A stretch of DNA of 64,000 nt from Butyrivibrio hungatei DSM 14810. Lineage in GTDB: Bacteria > Bacillota > Clostridia > Lachnospirales > Lachnospiraceae. Below, piece after piece: positions 34,297 through 43,466 of the stretch (position 1 is the first letter of the stretch; each line of letters starts with the position of its first letter). The notes beneath the pieces were generated by a model. That model was not told the DNA's origin. It was given only the letters and a program-made list of their open reading frames with translations, and made no database searches. The stretch spans positions 1-64,000 of the forward strand of contig NZ_FRDH01000005.1 in assembly GCF_900143205.1 (NCBI RefSeq), in the 5' to 3' direction. The translations under genes were made by a program, and so were the position numbers.

Positions 34297-35352
34297 ATGA
34301 AAAGTATTGAAAAAAAGAGGCTTTGGATGTTTATTGCCATTGCCTACGGTGTGACAGTGGTAATGAGTTTACTTATGATCGTTGGCAAGAACAACGGCAA
34401 GGATCTCACAGCCTTTGTCAATGTTCAGATGGCTTACCCTATGTGCGGTGTCATCTTAGGTAAGCTTTTCTTTAGGGAAGAAGACAAAAAGCTCCCTATG
34501 GCTGGATATATTACAGTTCTTGTGACAACAGCCATTATGATGGTACTTGCTATTCTCTCAGTTTTCCTTCCAGAAGTGATGATTGATAATGGAATTACAG
34601 AGTATTCTAACTGGAATATCTATTCACAGTATGTGCTCATAGCAGGAAGCTTTGTGGCATATATCCTTTTCTGGGTATGTGGCAAAGAAAAGAGAGCAAA
34701 CGCAGGACTTAGCAGAAATAAGGTTAAGCTTAGTATCCTGCTTGTACTCTTATTTATCGTTTTATATTTACTTAGAAGTCTTATTTCAAGTCTTATGTTT
34801 GATGCCCTTACAGGCGGATCAAATATTGATACATTAAGCGGCTCTTTGATGGACCCTACTATAATCAGAGTGCTCATTGCACTTGCTATCAACTTCCCAC
34901 TTACATTCATAGCATTTATGGGTGAAGAGTATGGATGGAGATATTATCTTCAGCCCATTATGCAAAAGAAATTTGGCTTAAGACTTGGTGTTTTACTCCT
35001 TGGTCTTGTATGGGCAGTTTGGCACATCTTTGTTGATTATCTTTTCTATGCAAAAGAGACAGGTCTTCAGATGTTTGTAAGCCAGATCATTACATGCGTT
35101 GCTATGGCTATCTTCTTTGGCTATGCATTTATGAAGACAGAGAACATATGGGCAATTTCAATCATGCACTATATCAACAATAACATGATCGCTGTATTTG
35201 CTGGCGGTGATGCTAATGTTCTTCAGAACCAGACAGTTACATGGGGAATGCTCCCTATCATGCTAGTTCAGAATATATTGTTCTTCTTGTTTATCCTTGC
35301 ACCTGTTTATGGCAAGCTAAGAAAAGACAAAGAAGAGCAAAAGAATGCGTAA
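34297..35352 (+). CDS. CPBP-family intramembrane metalloprotease
   Basis: 351 residues with eight or nine membrane helices. FMGEEYGWRYYLQP (about 207-220) is the EExxxR motif, WAVWHIFVDY supplies the first His, and ISIMHYINNN the H-x3-N motif: all four elements of the CPBP (Rce1-like) site are present. These enzymes cut peptides inside the membrane, often for peptide maturation or self-immunity. ATG 34297 has AGGAGAAAAGG upstream. A 34246 start lies inside the MATE gene. Confidence 0.8.
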   Translation: MKSIEKKRLWMFIAIAYGVTVVMSLLMIVGKNNGKDLTAFVNVQMAYPMCGVILGKLFFREEDKKLPMAGYITVLVTTAIMMVLAILSVFLPEVMIDNGITEYSNWNIYSQYVLIAGSFVAYILFWVCGKEKRANAGLSRNKVKLSILLVLLFIVLYLLRSLISSLMFDALTGGSNIDTLSGSLMDPTIIRVLIALAINFPLTFIAFMGEEYGWRYYLQPIMQKKFGLRLGVLLLGLVWAVWHIFVDYLFYAKETGLQMFVSQIITCVAMAIFFGYAFMKTENIWAISIMHYINNNMIAVFAGGDANVLQNQTVTWGMLPIMLVQNILFFLFILAPVYGKLRKDKEEQKNA

Positions 35353-35374
35353 TAATTTGAGAAGATAATAAGGA

Positions 35375-35410
35375 AGCCCTTGCTTACATAGAGTGAGCAA
35401 GGGCTTTTTG
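35375..35410 (+). terminator. Terminator of the MATE-CPBP operon
   Basis: Perfect 10-bp stem (35375-35384 with 35396-35405, AGCCCTTGCT/AGCAAGGGCT), then TTTTT. It lies just before the convergent end of helD. Confidence 0.85.
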
Positions 35411-35417
35411 AGCTTAT

Positions 35418-37463
35418 TTAGTTAATATTTGGTGACAGCTTACCATTTGATAAGATGGCGAGGTTTTGAGTTGCTCTGGACATTGCAGTATACAGGCAGT
35501 GTTTTCCAAGTTCATCATCAGGGTACCCTTCTGAATCAGCATCTGCCAGGATAACATGGTCAAATTCAAGACCTTTAGCGAGAGGAAGCTCTATGATAAA
35601 CGCGCCTTCCTTTGGAAGAGAGTCGTGACCAGATACAATGACAGGTGCCTTTTCTCCAAGATTAACGATAATATTCTCGATAGTAGACTGCTTTTTGCAG
35701 ATAATAGCAGTAAGGCCATCATTTTTCTCAAACTCTTTTATTTTATCATTTAACTCTTTATAATATTCGGCATCATTCTTACAGGCTTTGATTGTGACTG
35801 CTTCGCCAGGACGCTGCACAGATGATACCATCAGCTTTTTATCTTCAGGTAAAAGAGCTGCGAACATATCTGTGATCTCCGGTGAGCTTCTATAGCTTGT
35901 CATAAGTGGAAGCTCTACAAAGCTCTTATTATCTTCCTTTGCCATTTCCTTTATCTCGTCAAAAGAAATAGTGCCTTCTCTGATAGCCTGGAACTCATCT
36001 CCAAGCAGCATGAATCTTGCATTAGGGAAGTATTTCTTAAATACAAGGAGCTGAGCCTTGGTGTAGTCCTGAACTTCATCTATCATTACGTAGCGCATGT
36101 TCCTATCGCACATTCCTGTAAGCTCCATTTTGGTAAAGAGCCACTCGCAAGGAGTTATGCGCTTAGTTCCTAGAATTCTCTGGGCAATGTGAGTAACATT
36201 TACAAAGCTACAGTGTTTGATATCTCTAAGAGCTCCGCCAAAGTCATTTTCAATCCTGTTGTTTTCAGCTGAATCTGACTTGGATACTGAAGTTGTCTCA
36301 TCATCAGTGTCTCTATCCATGTTTCTTAATGAGTTTTTGGCTCTAAGCTCCAGCTCATCTGATGCTGTCTGGATAAGCCTCATTCCCATCGGGAACTGCT
36401 TGAACATCTTTATTACTGATAGAACTTCTTTTTTGGTCATCACAAGTGTTTCTTTTTGCTTGATATCATGGAAGTCTTCAGCCTCTGGAATCAAGGTAGG
36501 AAGTACTTCATGGATCTTTTTAAGATTTTCCGCTTCGGTAGAATCAATCTCTTTTGCCTCAAATGGTACATGGACCATTTCAAGGAATTCCTGCCAGGTG
36601 ATGGTGAGAGGATTGGACTCACCAAGATCTGGAAGTACGTTGTCTATATAGTCCCTAAATACCGGATTAAGTGTCATGAGGCATACCTGATCAGGTCTTA
36701 AGCTATTTCTTTTCTGGAAAAAGAGATATGCTATGCGCTGAAGGAGTACAGAAGTCTTACCACTTCCGGCGATACCGTTTACTAAAAGAACTGGGACATC
36801 AGGATATCTGATGACAGTGTTCTGTTCCTTCTGGATAGTAGCGGTGATGGCCTGCATCTTGTCTGTGTGAGTCTGTGACAGAGACTTAAGAAGCATTGGA
36901 TCTTCGATAGCAATCTGAGTATCAAAGAAGGAGATGAGCTTATCTTTATTAAGACTAAACTGTCTCCTGAGCTTTAAGTCTACAGGAATTTCTCTGTCTT
37001 CAACCTTATAGCTTGTATGACCACTTTCCTGGTTGTAATAAACTTCTGCAATAGGAGATCTCCAGTCGATCACCATCTGGTCGTAGCCATTTTCTGAGAT
37101 GGCAGCGCGGCCGATGTAATAATCTTCAACAGGCTCTGAAGGATCAAACTGAACCTGTATCTTGGCAAAATATGGTGATTCCAGGAGTTTTTTTACTATG
37201 CCAAGGCGTTTACCAAGGGAACTGCTCTCAATATTGTAGGTGTCGATATATCTGTTCCAGACTTCAATCTCACCAAGAGTTTCCATGGTGGTCTCTGCAT
37301 CAGCATAGTCAAAACGGATATTGTCACGAATATCGTTTTTTTCATCAGTTGCCTTAGCGTCAAGGTTCATGATCTGAGATTCTAAGTCTTTTTTCATATC
37401 AAGGAGCTTATTGTAGGTCTTGGTCAGGTGCTTTTGCTCGTTATCAAATATTTCTTGTTCCAT
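35418..37463 (-). CDS. helD: HelD-like RNA polymerase recycling helicase
   Basis: 681 residues. An N-terminal coiled coil (about 5-40) starts the protein, then a 180-residue arm containing VIDWRSPIAEVYYNQ. UvrD-type motifs follow: Walker A NGIAGSGKTSVLLQR (229-243), the DEVQDYTKAQL box with acidic Walker B, and MTSYRS and late TAMSRATQNL (motif VI). HelD removes stalled RNA polymerase from DNA with ATP. GAGGA lies eight bases upstream on the minus strand. It is a single-gene unit diverging from the cellulase gene. Confidence 0.87.
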   Translation of the reverse strand: MEQEIFDNEQKHLTKTYNKLLDMKKDLESQIMNLDAKATDEKNDIRDNIRFDYADAETTMETLGEIEVWNRYIDTYNIESSSLGKRLGIVKKLLESPYFAKIQVQFDPSEPVEDYYIGRAAISENGYDQMVIDWRSPIAEVYYNQESGHTSYKVEDREIPVDLKLRRQFSLNKDKLISFFDTQIAIEDPMLLKSLSQTHTDKMQAITATIQKEQNTVIRYPDVPVLLVNGIAGSGKTSVLLQRIAYLFFQKRNSLRPDQVCLMTLNPVFRDYIDNVLPDLGESNPLTITWQEFLEMVHVPFEAKEIDSTEAENLKKIHEVLPTLIPEAEDFHDIKQKETLVMTKKEVLSVIKMFKQFPMGMRLIQTASDELELRAKNSLRNMDRDTDDETTSVSKSDSAENNRIENDFGGALRDIKHCSFVNVTHIAQRILGTKRITPCEWLFTKMELTGMCDRNMRYVMIDEVQDYTKAQLLVFKKYFPNARFMLLGDEFQAIREGTISFDEIKEMAKEDNKSFVELPLMTSYRSSPEITDMFAALLPEDKKLMVSSVQRPGEAVTIKACKNDAEYYKELNDKIKEFEKNDGLTAIICKKQSTIENIIVNLGEKAPVIVSGHDSLPKEGAFIIELPLAKGLEFDHVILADADSEGYPDDELGKHCLYTAMSRATQNLAILSNGKLSPNIN

Positions 37464-37597
37464 AAAACTATCCTCATATAAAGATTAAAAAATATCGTAA
37501 GTTACTACTGTGGTTATCTTTTAAGTATAACATATAAAAGCAATGAAAAGATTATTACAAGAAATTACAAATATTTACAAAAAATGTCAAAAATCTA

Positions 37598-37626
37598 TTG
37601 ACGTAAGAGCCAGCCTCACATATTAT
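37598..37626 (+). promoter_or_regulatory. Promoter of the cellulase gene
   Basis: TTGACG (37598-37603), 17-base spacer and TATTAT (37621-37626). An overlapping TATAAT at 37624 would need a 20-base spacer. Confidence 0.65.
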
Positions 37627-37630
37627 AATG

Positions 37631-37640
37631 TTGTCGCGAC
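37631..37640. promoter_or_regulatory. Palindromic operator candidate at the cellulase start site
   Basis: TGTCGCGACA is a perfect 10-base palindrome right after the -10 box, on the predicted start point and 30 bases before the start codon. A repressor bound here would block initiation. The protein is unknown. Confidence 0.5.
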
Positions 37641-37660
37641 AGAATATATGGAGGGTAATA

Positions 37661-39265
37661 ATGCAAAATATAAAACGCAGAACACGAAGACTTACATTGT
37701 TATTAGCATTATTTTTATTCTTTACAGCTATTCCTGTACAGACAGTTCACGCTGCTGGCGGTACAAGTAAAACTGCTACAGAAGTTGTAAAAGATATGAC
37801 AGTAGGATGGAACCTTGGAAACACTCTGGACTCAGTTGGACAGAAATCAAGCTTTCCTTACACTATGTCACTTGAAACATTTTGGGGAAATCCAAAGACA
37901 ACCAAAGAGATGATCGATGAAGTAGCTAAGGCTGGCTTTAATACAATACGTATCCCGGTTTCATGGGGCCAGTACACTACAGGAGATAACTACGAGATTC
38001 CTGATTTCTTCATGGAAAGAGTAAAAGAAGTAGTAGATTATTGTATCGCAAATGATATGTATGTAATCCTTAATACACATCATGATATTACTTCTGAGTA
38101 TTGCTTCTATGTACCAAACAACGCAAATAAGAGCCGCTCTGAGGCATATTTTAAGTCTGTTTGGACACAGATCGCTAATGAGTTCAAGGATTATGATTAT
38201 CATCTTATTTTTGAGACAATGAACGAGCCAAGACTTGTAGGACACGGTCAGGAATGGTGGTTCCCAAGAAATAATCCTAGCAGCGATATTCAGGAAGCTA
38301 TTGAATGCATCAATGATTACAACCAGGTTTCACTTGATGCTATCAGAGCAACAGGCGGAAATAACGCAGACAGATGCGTAATGGTTCCTGGCTACGATGC
38401 TTCAATCGAGGGCTGCATGACAGATGGATTCAAGATGCCAAAGGATTCAGCATCTAACAGACTTATCCTTTCAGTACATGCTTATATTCCTTATAACTTT
38501 GCTCTTGCAAGTGATTCATTCATCACAAACTTTGACCAGAGCAACAAGACAGATATTGATGTGTTCTTCAATGATCTTAATTCAAAGTTCATGTCAAAGG
38601 GTATTCCTGTAGTTGTAGGAGAGACAAGTGCTTCTAACAGGAATAATACAGCAGACAGAGTGAAGTGGGCTGATTATTACTGGTCAGCAGCTTCTAAGTA
38701 CAGCAATCTTGCTATGTGTCTCTGGGACAACAACTTCTATGATAACGATGCTTCTGGTTCAAACGGAGAGTGCCATAGATATCTTGATAGAAAGAGTCTT
38801 ACATGGGCAGATCCTGAGATCATCACAGCTATCATGAAGCATGTTGATGGAACACCTGCTACTATCGATGGTAACAAGGTTCCAACGCCTCAGCCAGATC
38901 CACAGCCACAGCCAGAACCACAGCCGGATCCTGAAAATCCAGATCCAGAGCCATCACCAGCTCAGGCACCTGGCAGAGAAGGACTTAAGGCTGATTATAC
39001 AATCCACAACTGGGGATCAGGATATCAGGTAGTCATTAAGGTTAAGAATGAATCTGATAGCAAGATAGAAGGCTGGACTGTAAAGGTCAGCAAAAAAGAC
39101 GTAAAGATAGATACAAGCTGGTGCGTAAACATTGAAGAAACTGATGATTACTATGTGATCACACCACTTTTCTGGAATTCAAATCTTGAGCCAGGTGCTT
39201 CTGCAGAGTTTGGCGTCCAGGGAACAGGTTCTATCGGAGATACTGTAGACGTTACAGTAGAATAA
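37661..39265 (+). CDS. Secreted GH5 endoglucanase with CBM2-like domain
   Basis: 534 residues. A signal peptide ends at about VHA-A (29-31). The GH5 (beta/alpha)8 domain follows: [10 protein letters not shown] (49-58), [14 protein letters not shown], acid/base Glu189 in MNEPR and nucleophile Glu321 in VVGETS. A Pro/Gln/Glu linker (about 407-437) joins a C-terminal domain of some 95 residues. Its [18 protein letters not shown] and [15 protein letters not shown] segments match family 2 cellulose-binding domains. It cuts beta-1,4 glucans outside the cell. ATG 37661 follows GGAGGG. The frame from 37628 starts in the promoter. Confidence 0.88.
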   Translation: MQNIKRRTRRLTLLLALFLFFTAIPVQTVHAAGGTSKTATEVVKDMTVGWNLGNTLDSVGQKSSFPYTMSLETFWGNPKTTKEMIDEVAKAGFNTIRIPVSWGQYTTGDNYEIPDFFMERVKEVVDYCIANDMYVILNTHHDITSEYCFYVPNNANKSRSEAYFKSVWTQIANEFKDYDYHLIFETMNEPRLVGHGQEWWFPRNNPSSDIQEAIECINDYNQVSLDAIRATGGNNADRCVMVPGYDASIEGCMTDGFKMPKDSASNRLILSVHAYIPYNFALASDSFITNFDQSNKTDIDVFFNDLNSKFMSKGIPVVVGETSASNRNNTADRVKWADYYWSAASKYSNLAMCLWDNNFYDNDASGSNGECHRYLDRKSLTWADPEIITAIMKHVDGTPATIDGNKVPTPQPDPQPQPEPQPDPENPDPEPSPAQAPGREGLKADYTIHNWGSGYQVVIKVKNESDSKIEGWTVKVSKKDVKIDTSWCVNIEETDDYYVITPLFWNSNLEPGASAEFGVQGTGSIGDTVDVTVE

Positions 39266-39316
39266 AACAAATTAACTATACTTATACTAATCTGATGATA
39301 GTTGAAAACTGAGAAG

Positions 39317-39350
39317 AGAAGCGGTGCATATTGGTGCATCGCTTCTTTTG
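39317..39350 (+). terminator. Terminator of the cellulase gene
   Basis: Stem of 7 + 4 bp (AGAAGCG/CGCTTCT with TGCA/TGCA inside), then TTTTG. Confidence 0.7.
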
Positions 39351-39369
39351 CGTGTTGATGTGATGACGG

Positions 39370-39446
39370 AAATGGACCTAGGGGACGGGGTTAGTGGACC
39401 ATTTTTTCAAAAAATGGTCCACTAACCCCGTCCCCTAGGTCCATTT
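39370..39446. repeat. Perfect 38-bp GGGGACGG palindrome
   Basis: Arms 39370-39407 and 39409-39446 are exact inverted copies with a single base (C, 39408) between them. Each holds CTAGGGGACGGGGTTAGTGG or its complement. Strand-neutral. It shares the GGGGACGG core with 10946-11013 and its right arm with 8702-8733. Confidence 0.9.
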
Positions 39447-39454
39447 CAGGGCAA

Positions 39455-39487
39455 CAAAAAAGGAAAGCAATTATTGCTTTCCTTTTT
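39455..39487 (-). terminator. Terminator of the tRNA gene
   Basis: A perfect 15-bp stem (AAAAAGGAAAGCAAT/ATTGCTTTCCTTTTT) with a T-run on either strand. On the minus strand it follows the tRNA by three bases. Confidence 0.75.
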
Positions 39488-39489
39488 AG

Positions 39490-39563
39490 TAGCGAGAGGG
39501 GGACTCGAACCCTCGACACCGCGGGTATGAACCGCGTGCTCTAGCCAGCTGAGCTACCTCGCC
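39490..39563 (-). tRNA. tRNA-Met (anticodon CAU), elongator type
   Basis: Read from 39563 on the minus strand: acceptor GGCGAGG, TAGCTCAGCTGGCTAGAGC as D arm, anticodon stem CGCGG/CCGCG with loop TTCATAC, then GAGGG TTCGAGT CCCCC as T arm (one A-C mismatch) and acceptor TCTCGCT plus A. The anticodon is CAU. The acceptor does not start with the C1-A72 mismatch, and the anticodon stem lacks three G-C pairs at the loop, so it is not the initiator. A tRNA-Ile2 with modified CAU is less likely. CCA is not encoded. Confidence 0.9.
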
Positions 39564-39764
39564 ATATGTTGCCTCGCCTGACTGCCTCACGCAGCCGACC
39601 AACATAATATACCTCAATACTAATGATGTTGTCAACAGATTTTTTATATTTTTTTTCAAAAAGATGCCCATGAATTCTTGGTCGAACATAAGTTATCTAA
39701 ACTACGATTCTTTATATGTGTTAAGATTAATAATATATCAAAATTATGTAAAGGAGAGTTGACT

Positions 39765-41069
39765 ATGTGGGCTTATGAAACCAGCTTTTATCAGATATAT
39801 CCGCTAGGCTTCTGCGGAGCACCTTTTGAAAATGATGGAAAACTTGAACACAGGATTCTAAAGGTAATAGATTGGATCCCTCACTTTAAGAAGCTTGGAG
39901 TGGGTGCAATTCTCTTTAACCCTGTATTTGAATCTGATACTCATGGATATAATACCAGGGATTATAAAAAGATAGACGTGCGCCTTGGAACCAATGCGGA
40001 TTTTAAGAAGGTTTGCAAAGCACTTCACAAAGAGGGTATAAAAGTAGTTCTTGATGGAGTATTTAATCACGCTGGAAGAGGCTTTTTTGGTTTTGAGGAT
40101 GTACTTAAAAACAGGTGGGATTCCCGGTATAAGGACTGGTTTAATATAAACTTTGACGGTAACAGTAACTACAATGATGGCTTGTGGTACGAAGGCTGGG
40201 AAGGCAACTATGACCTTGTAAAGCTAAATCTCAGAAATCCTGAAGTTGCGGATTATCTCATAGACAGTGTGAAATTCTGGATCGATGAATTTGGAATCGA
40301 TGGCCTTAGACTTGATGTTGCATATTGCGTAGATACAGACTTTTTAAAGAGGCTTCGCTACGAGACTGGTCAGTTCAAGGAAGATTTCTTCCTTATGGGA
40401 GAAATGATAGGTGGAGACTACAACAGGATAATGGGAGATGAGCTCTGCCACAGCGCCACAAACTATGAGTGCTATAAGGGAATGTATTCGGCCCTTAACA
40501 GCATGAACTTATTTGAGATCATTCATTCGCTCCTTAGACAGTTTGGACCGGAGAACTGGACCTTATATAGGGACAAACATCTCCTCTCTTTTGTGGATAA
40601 CCATGATGTGAGCAGGATTGCCAGTGTATTAAACAGACCAGAACATTTAAAACTCATCTATACTCTTATGTTTGGAATGCCTGGAATACCTACGATCTAT
40701 TATGGCAGTGAGTGGGGAGAAAAAGCTGACAAATCCCAGGGAGATCCTGCCCTTAGGCCTTGTTTTGATAGCCCTAAGTGGAATGACCTTACTGATACCA
40801 TAGCAGCACTTTGCAAAGCCAGAGAGAAGTCTATGGCGCTTAGTTATGGAGGCTTTGCGTCACTTCTTTTAACAAACAGGCAGTGCATATTCGAGAGGGA
40901 GACAGATGGTGATAGAGTGATCGTTGTGATAAACGCCGATGAAAACTCTTTTCATGCGGACTTTAACGCAAGGGCTGACAAGGCGACAGATATGATATCA
41001 GGAAACGAGATAGATTTTGGAGGAGGCCTTGATATTCCACCATATACAGGATATCTTTTGCATATTTAA
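39765..41069 (+). CDS. Intracellular GH13 alpha-amylase family enzyme
   Basis: 434 residues, no signal peptide. GH13 regions: DGVFNHAG (I), GLRLDVAYCVD with nucleophile Asp184 (II), MGEMIGG with acid/base Glu213 (III) and FVDNHDVSR with Asp281 (IV). YQIYPLGFCGAP at the start marks the cyclomaltodextrinase or maltogenic amylase-like group, which hydrolyses maltodextrins in the cytoplasm. The starch-binding N-terminal domain of classic cyclomaltodextrinases is missing. ATG 39765 has AAGGAGAG before it. The frame from 39678 lacks a site. Confidence 0.85.
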   Translation: MWAYETSFYQIYPLGFCGAPFENDGKLEHRILKVIDWIPHFKKLGVGAILFNPVFESDTHGYNTRDYKKIDVRLGTNADFKKVCKALHKEGIKVVLDGVFNHAGRGFFGFEDVLKNRWDSRYKDWFNINFDGNSNYNDGLWYEGWEGNYDLVKLNLRNPEVADYLIDSVKFWIDEFGIDGLRLDVAYCVDTDFLKRLRYETGQFKEDFFLMGEMIGGDYNRIMGDELCHSATNYECYKGMYSALNSMNLFEIIHSLLRQFGPENWTLYRDKHLLSFVDNHDVSRIASVLNRPEHLKLIYTLMFGMPGIPTIYYGSEWGEKADKSQGDPALRPCFDSPKWNDLTDTIAALCKAREKSMALSYGGFASLLLTNRQCIFERETDGDRVIVVINADENSFHADFNARADKATDMISGNEIDFGGGLDIPPYTGYLLHI

Positions 41070-41094
41070 ATGACGCGATTTTGCACGTAAATTG

Positions 41095-41123
41095 TTGTTG
41101 CAGGAAAGAAAATATATTATAAT
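41095..41123 (+). promoter_or_regulatory. Promoter placing the EAL gene start at +1
   Basis: TTGTTG (41095-41100), 17-base spacer and TATAAT (41118-41123). The start point seven bases later is 41130, the A of the ATG. Confidence 0.65.
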
Positions 41124-41129
41124 TTATAC

Positions 41130-43031
41130 ATGGAAATACGTTCACCAATTGTTGCAATTTTGGTATTAGGAATATTGATCTTAGTTTACCTGAGGAAGAC
41201 AGTGCCGCAGCTTTATTCAGCGCGGTTATTTTTTGGCTTTCTGGTGGTGGCATTTATAAATGTTCTTATAGAAATAATTGAATGTTTTGTGTTTACAGAC
41301 ACGACTGGAGCATTTAAGTCGCTTCGTAAGACTATGCAATGGCTTTATGCTTCATCTACGCTGGTTTCTATCTATAGTATATGGATATATGCATATTCCA
41401 AGATCACCAAGAACAGGATAGTTTCAAATGTGTTGGTTGTGCTAACGGCGATCCCTATGTTTATCAGCGTTGTTACACTGTTTTTTGGCAAGATAGAATA
41501 TGGAAGAAGTAAGAGCGGATATTATTATAATTATGGTCCGATGATAACTCTTTGCTATGTTATAGGTCTTACCTACATCATCGTTACTATAATATCTGTC
41601 TTTATCCAAAGGAGCAGACTAAGAAAAGAAGACTTTTTTGCTCTGGAAGGAGCACTTATATTGTGGGTGTTCCTTGGATTGTTGCAGAGTCTGAAAAAAG
41701 GAGTGCAGGTATCATCCATAGCTATGATGCTCATGGGACTCATTCTTTTTTTGGTCATAGAGAATCCAAAAGAGCTATATGAAAAGTCCATTATAAATGT
41801 TAAGACCAAGGATGCATTTACACTTCTATTACTTGAACTATTTGGACTCAAGCGAAAATTTTACATAATATCTGTTATTTTTACAGGAAAGACAAATGTT
41901 CTTAGTGCTTCTGATACCAAAGAACTCAGAGCAGTGCAGAAAACAATAGCAGATTATGGACGTGTCAGACTTGGAACCTCTGCGTATCTTACTGATTGGA
42001 ACACTCTAAGCTTTATAGTGAAAAAAACAGAACGCATAGAAGAGTTCATGGATTTTATCAATAACTATGATGGAGGAGGCGGCAACTACAAGCTTACTTT
42101 TTCTATACTTGAAATTCCGAAATACTCTCAAAAAGCAGATGAGACTCTGCAGATACTTAGCTATGTTTCCTGTGAATATATTAACACCCAGTCTTCACCT
42201 AATCTTGTAATAACAGAAGCTGTAGTGGACAAAATGCTCTATAGGAACACTATTGAGGACGTAGTCAGAAAAGCAGTTAAGGAGAAAGCTTTTGAAGTTT
42301 ATTATCAGCCAATTCTTAAGGTGGAAGATGGCTCTTTTTCATCAGCTGAAGCCCTTGTCAGATTAAGGAGAACCAATTCTGAGAACTATATATCTCCTGA
42401 AGACTTTATTCCAATTGCTGAAAAATGCGGACTCATTCTTGAAATTGATGATCTTGTTTTTGAAAAGGTATGTTCATTTATTGCAGAGAATAATCTTTCA
42501 AGCTACGGCATAAAGGCTATAGAAGTAAACCTTTCTGGAAATGAAGTGGTTGATTTCCAGGCTTATGACAGACTTATAAGGAAAATGGAAAAGTACCATA
42601 TTCCACCAAACTTTATAAACTTTGAGATCACAGAGACAGCGTATATCAATAATGATGAAGCATTCAAAGAAAATGTGCGTAAGCTAAAGGAAAAAGGAAG
42701 TACATTTTCCATGGATGACTTTGGCTCAGGATATTCGAATCTGTTAGAGATACTAAAGATGGATTACAGGATAGTTAAGATGGACAAGGAATTCATATGG
42801 AACTGTCTTGATAAGAACAAACCGGAAAATATGAAGATGCTTAAGTATACGGTTAAATTCTTAAAGGATTATGGCCTTCATATTTTGGCAGAGGGTGTAG
42901 AAACTCTAGAACAAGCCGAAATACTTATAGAAAATGGTGTTGAGTACTTACAGGGATTTTATTATTCAAGACCAATCCCTGAAAAGGAATACATTAAATT
43001 CTTGACTGACTTGAAAGGAGAAAAAAGATGA
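41130..43031 (+). CDS. Membrane EAL-domain cyclic-di-GMP phosphodiesterase
   Basis: 633 residues. Seven or so membrane helices cover residues 1-215 (histidine-kinase-like 7TM sensor). Residues about 245-340 look like a degenerate GGDEF domain without the GGDEF sequence. The EAL domain runs from about 385: EALVRL (407-412), ITET, DDFGSGYSN (Asp529, Asp530), the Lys in KMDKEF, AEGVET and LQGFYYSRP, so all metal and catalytic positions are present. It should cleave c-di-GMP to pGpG. No ribosome binding site precedes the ATG, and the promoter suggests leaderless mRNA. Confidence 0.85.
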   Translation: MEIRSPIVAILVLGILILVYLRKTVPQLYSARLFFGFLVVAFINVLIEIIECFVFTDTTGAFKSLRKTMQWLYASSTLVSIYSIWIYAYSKITKNRIVSNVLVVLTAIPMFISVVTLFFGKIEYGRSKSGYYYNYGPMITLCYVIGLTYIIVTIISVFIQRSRLRKEDFFALEGALILWVFLGLLQSLKKGVQVSSIAMMLMGLILFLVIENPKELYEKSIINVKTKDAFTLLLLELFGLKRKFYIISVIFTGKTNVLSASDTKELRAVQKTIADYGRVRLGTSAYLTDWNTLSFIVKKTERIEEFMDFINNYDGGGGNYKLTFSILEIPKYSQKADETLQILSYVSCEYINTQSSPNLVITEAVVDKMLYRNTIEDVVRKAVKEKAFEVYYQPILKVEDGSFSSAEALVRLRRTNSENYISPEDFIPIAEKCGLILEIDDLVFEKVCSFIAENNLSSYGIKAIEVNLSGNEVVDFQAYDRLIRKMEKYHIPPNFINFEITETAYINNDEAFKENVRKLKEKGSTFSMDDFGSGYSNLLEILKMDYRIVKMDKEFIWNCLDKNKPENMKMLKYTVKFLKDYGLHILAEGVETLEQAEILIENGVEYLQGFYYSRPIPEKEYIKFLTDLKGEKR

Positions 43032-43465
43032 ACGAGGGATTGTACGAAGCGGTATTTTGTTACGGAGAAAAGAAGGTGGATCCATTTATGTACTGCCAGG
43101 TGGATTTCGATAGGATCATTGGCGACATGAAGCTTGTGGGCTATGAGCTTACACCACTTAACATTGTTCATCAGATCATGCTTGAGCAGCTTGATCACCT
43201 TTTAAAGACTAAAGCTCAGATCATCGAGGCTACCATGGATATGGAAAACCGTGATGAATATTGTAGAGCCAAATATGGCCTTTCTTTCAAGGATATAGAC
43301 GCACTTGATCCAAGACATGATATAGAGTGGGATATCAAGAGCGGACAGGTTATTTTCTTCCTGTCACCAGAAGCAATGTACAAGGAGGAGGCATACTTTA
43401 CTTTGTTCAAAAAAGCCTTTGAAGTGTTCACTGCAAAGACTGGTTTTACTTACATGAGTCAGTGA
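43028..43465 (+). CDS. Unknown cytoplasmic protein coupled to the EAL gene
   Basis: 145 residues, no membrane segment. Its ATG overlaps the EAL stop codon (ATGA), with AAAGGAGAAAAAAG upstream. It has short runs of hydrophobic residues (VHQIMLEQLDHLL) and an acidic end. I recognise no family. Translational coupling suggests it works with the phosphodiesterase, perhaps as a regulator, but this is inference. Confidence 0.6.
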   Translation: MNEGLYEAVFCYGEKKVDPFMYCQVDFDRIIGDMKLVGYELTPLNIVHQIMLEQLDHLLKTKAQIIEATMDMENRDEYCRAKYGLSFKDIDALDPRHDIEWDIKSGQVIFFLSPEAMYKEEAYFTLFKKAFEVFTAKTGFTYMSQ

Positions 43466-43466
43466 T

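Noticed and set aside
36217-36651. 144-residue plus-strand frame inside helD
   Set aside because: Antisense to a conserved coding region, no ribosome binding site, Ser-rich composition typical of a shadow frame.
37628-37660. Upstream ATG for the cellulase
   Set aside because: It overlaps the -10 region and palindrome, would spoil the signal peptide start, and lacks a ribosome binding site; ATG 37661 has GGAGGG.
39490-39563. Initiator tRNA-fMet
   Set aside because: The acceptor starts with G and the anticodon stem lacks the three G-C pairs next to the loop.
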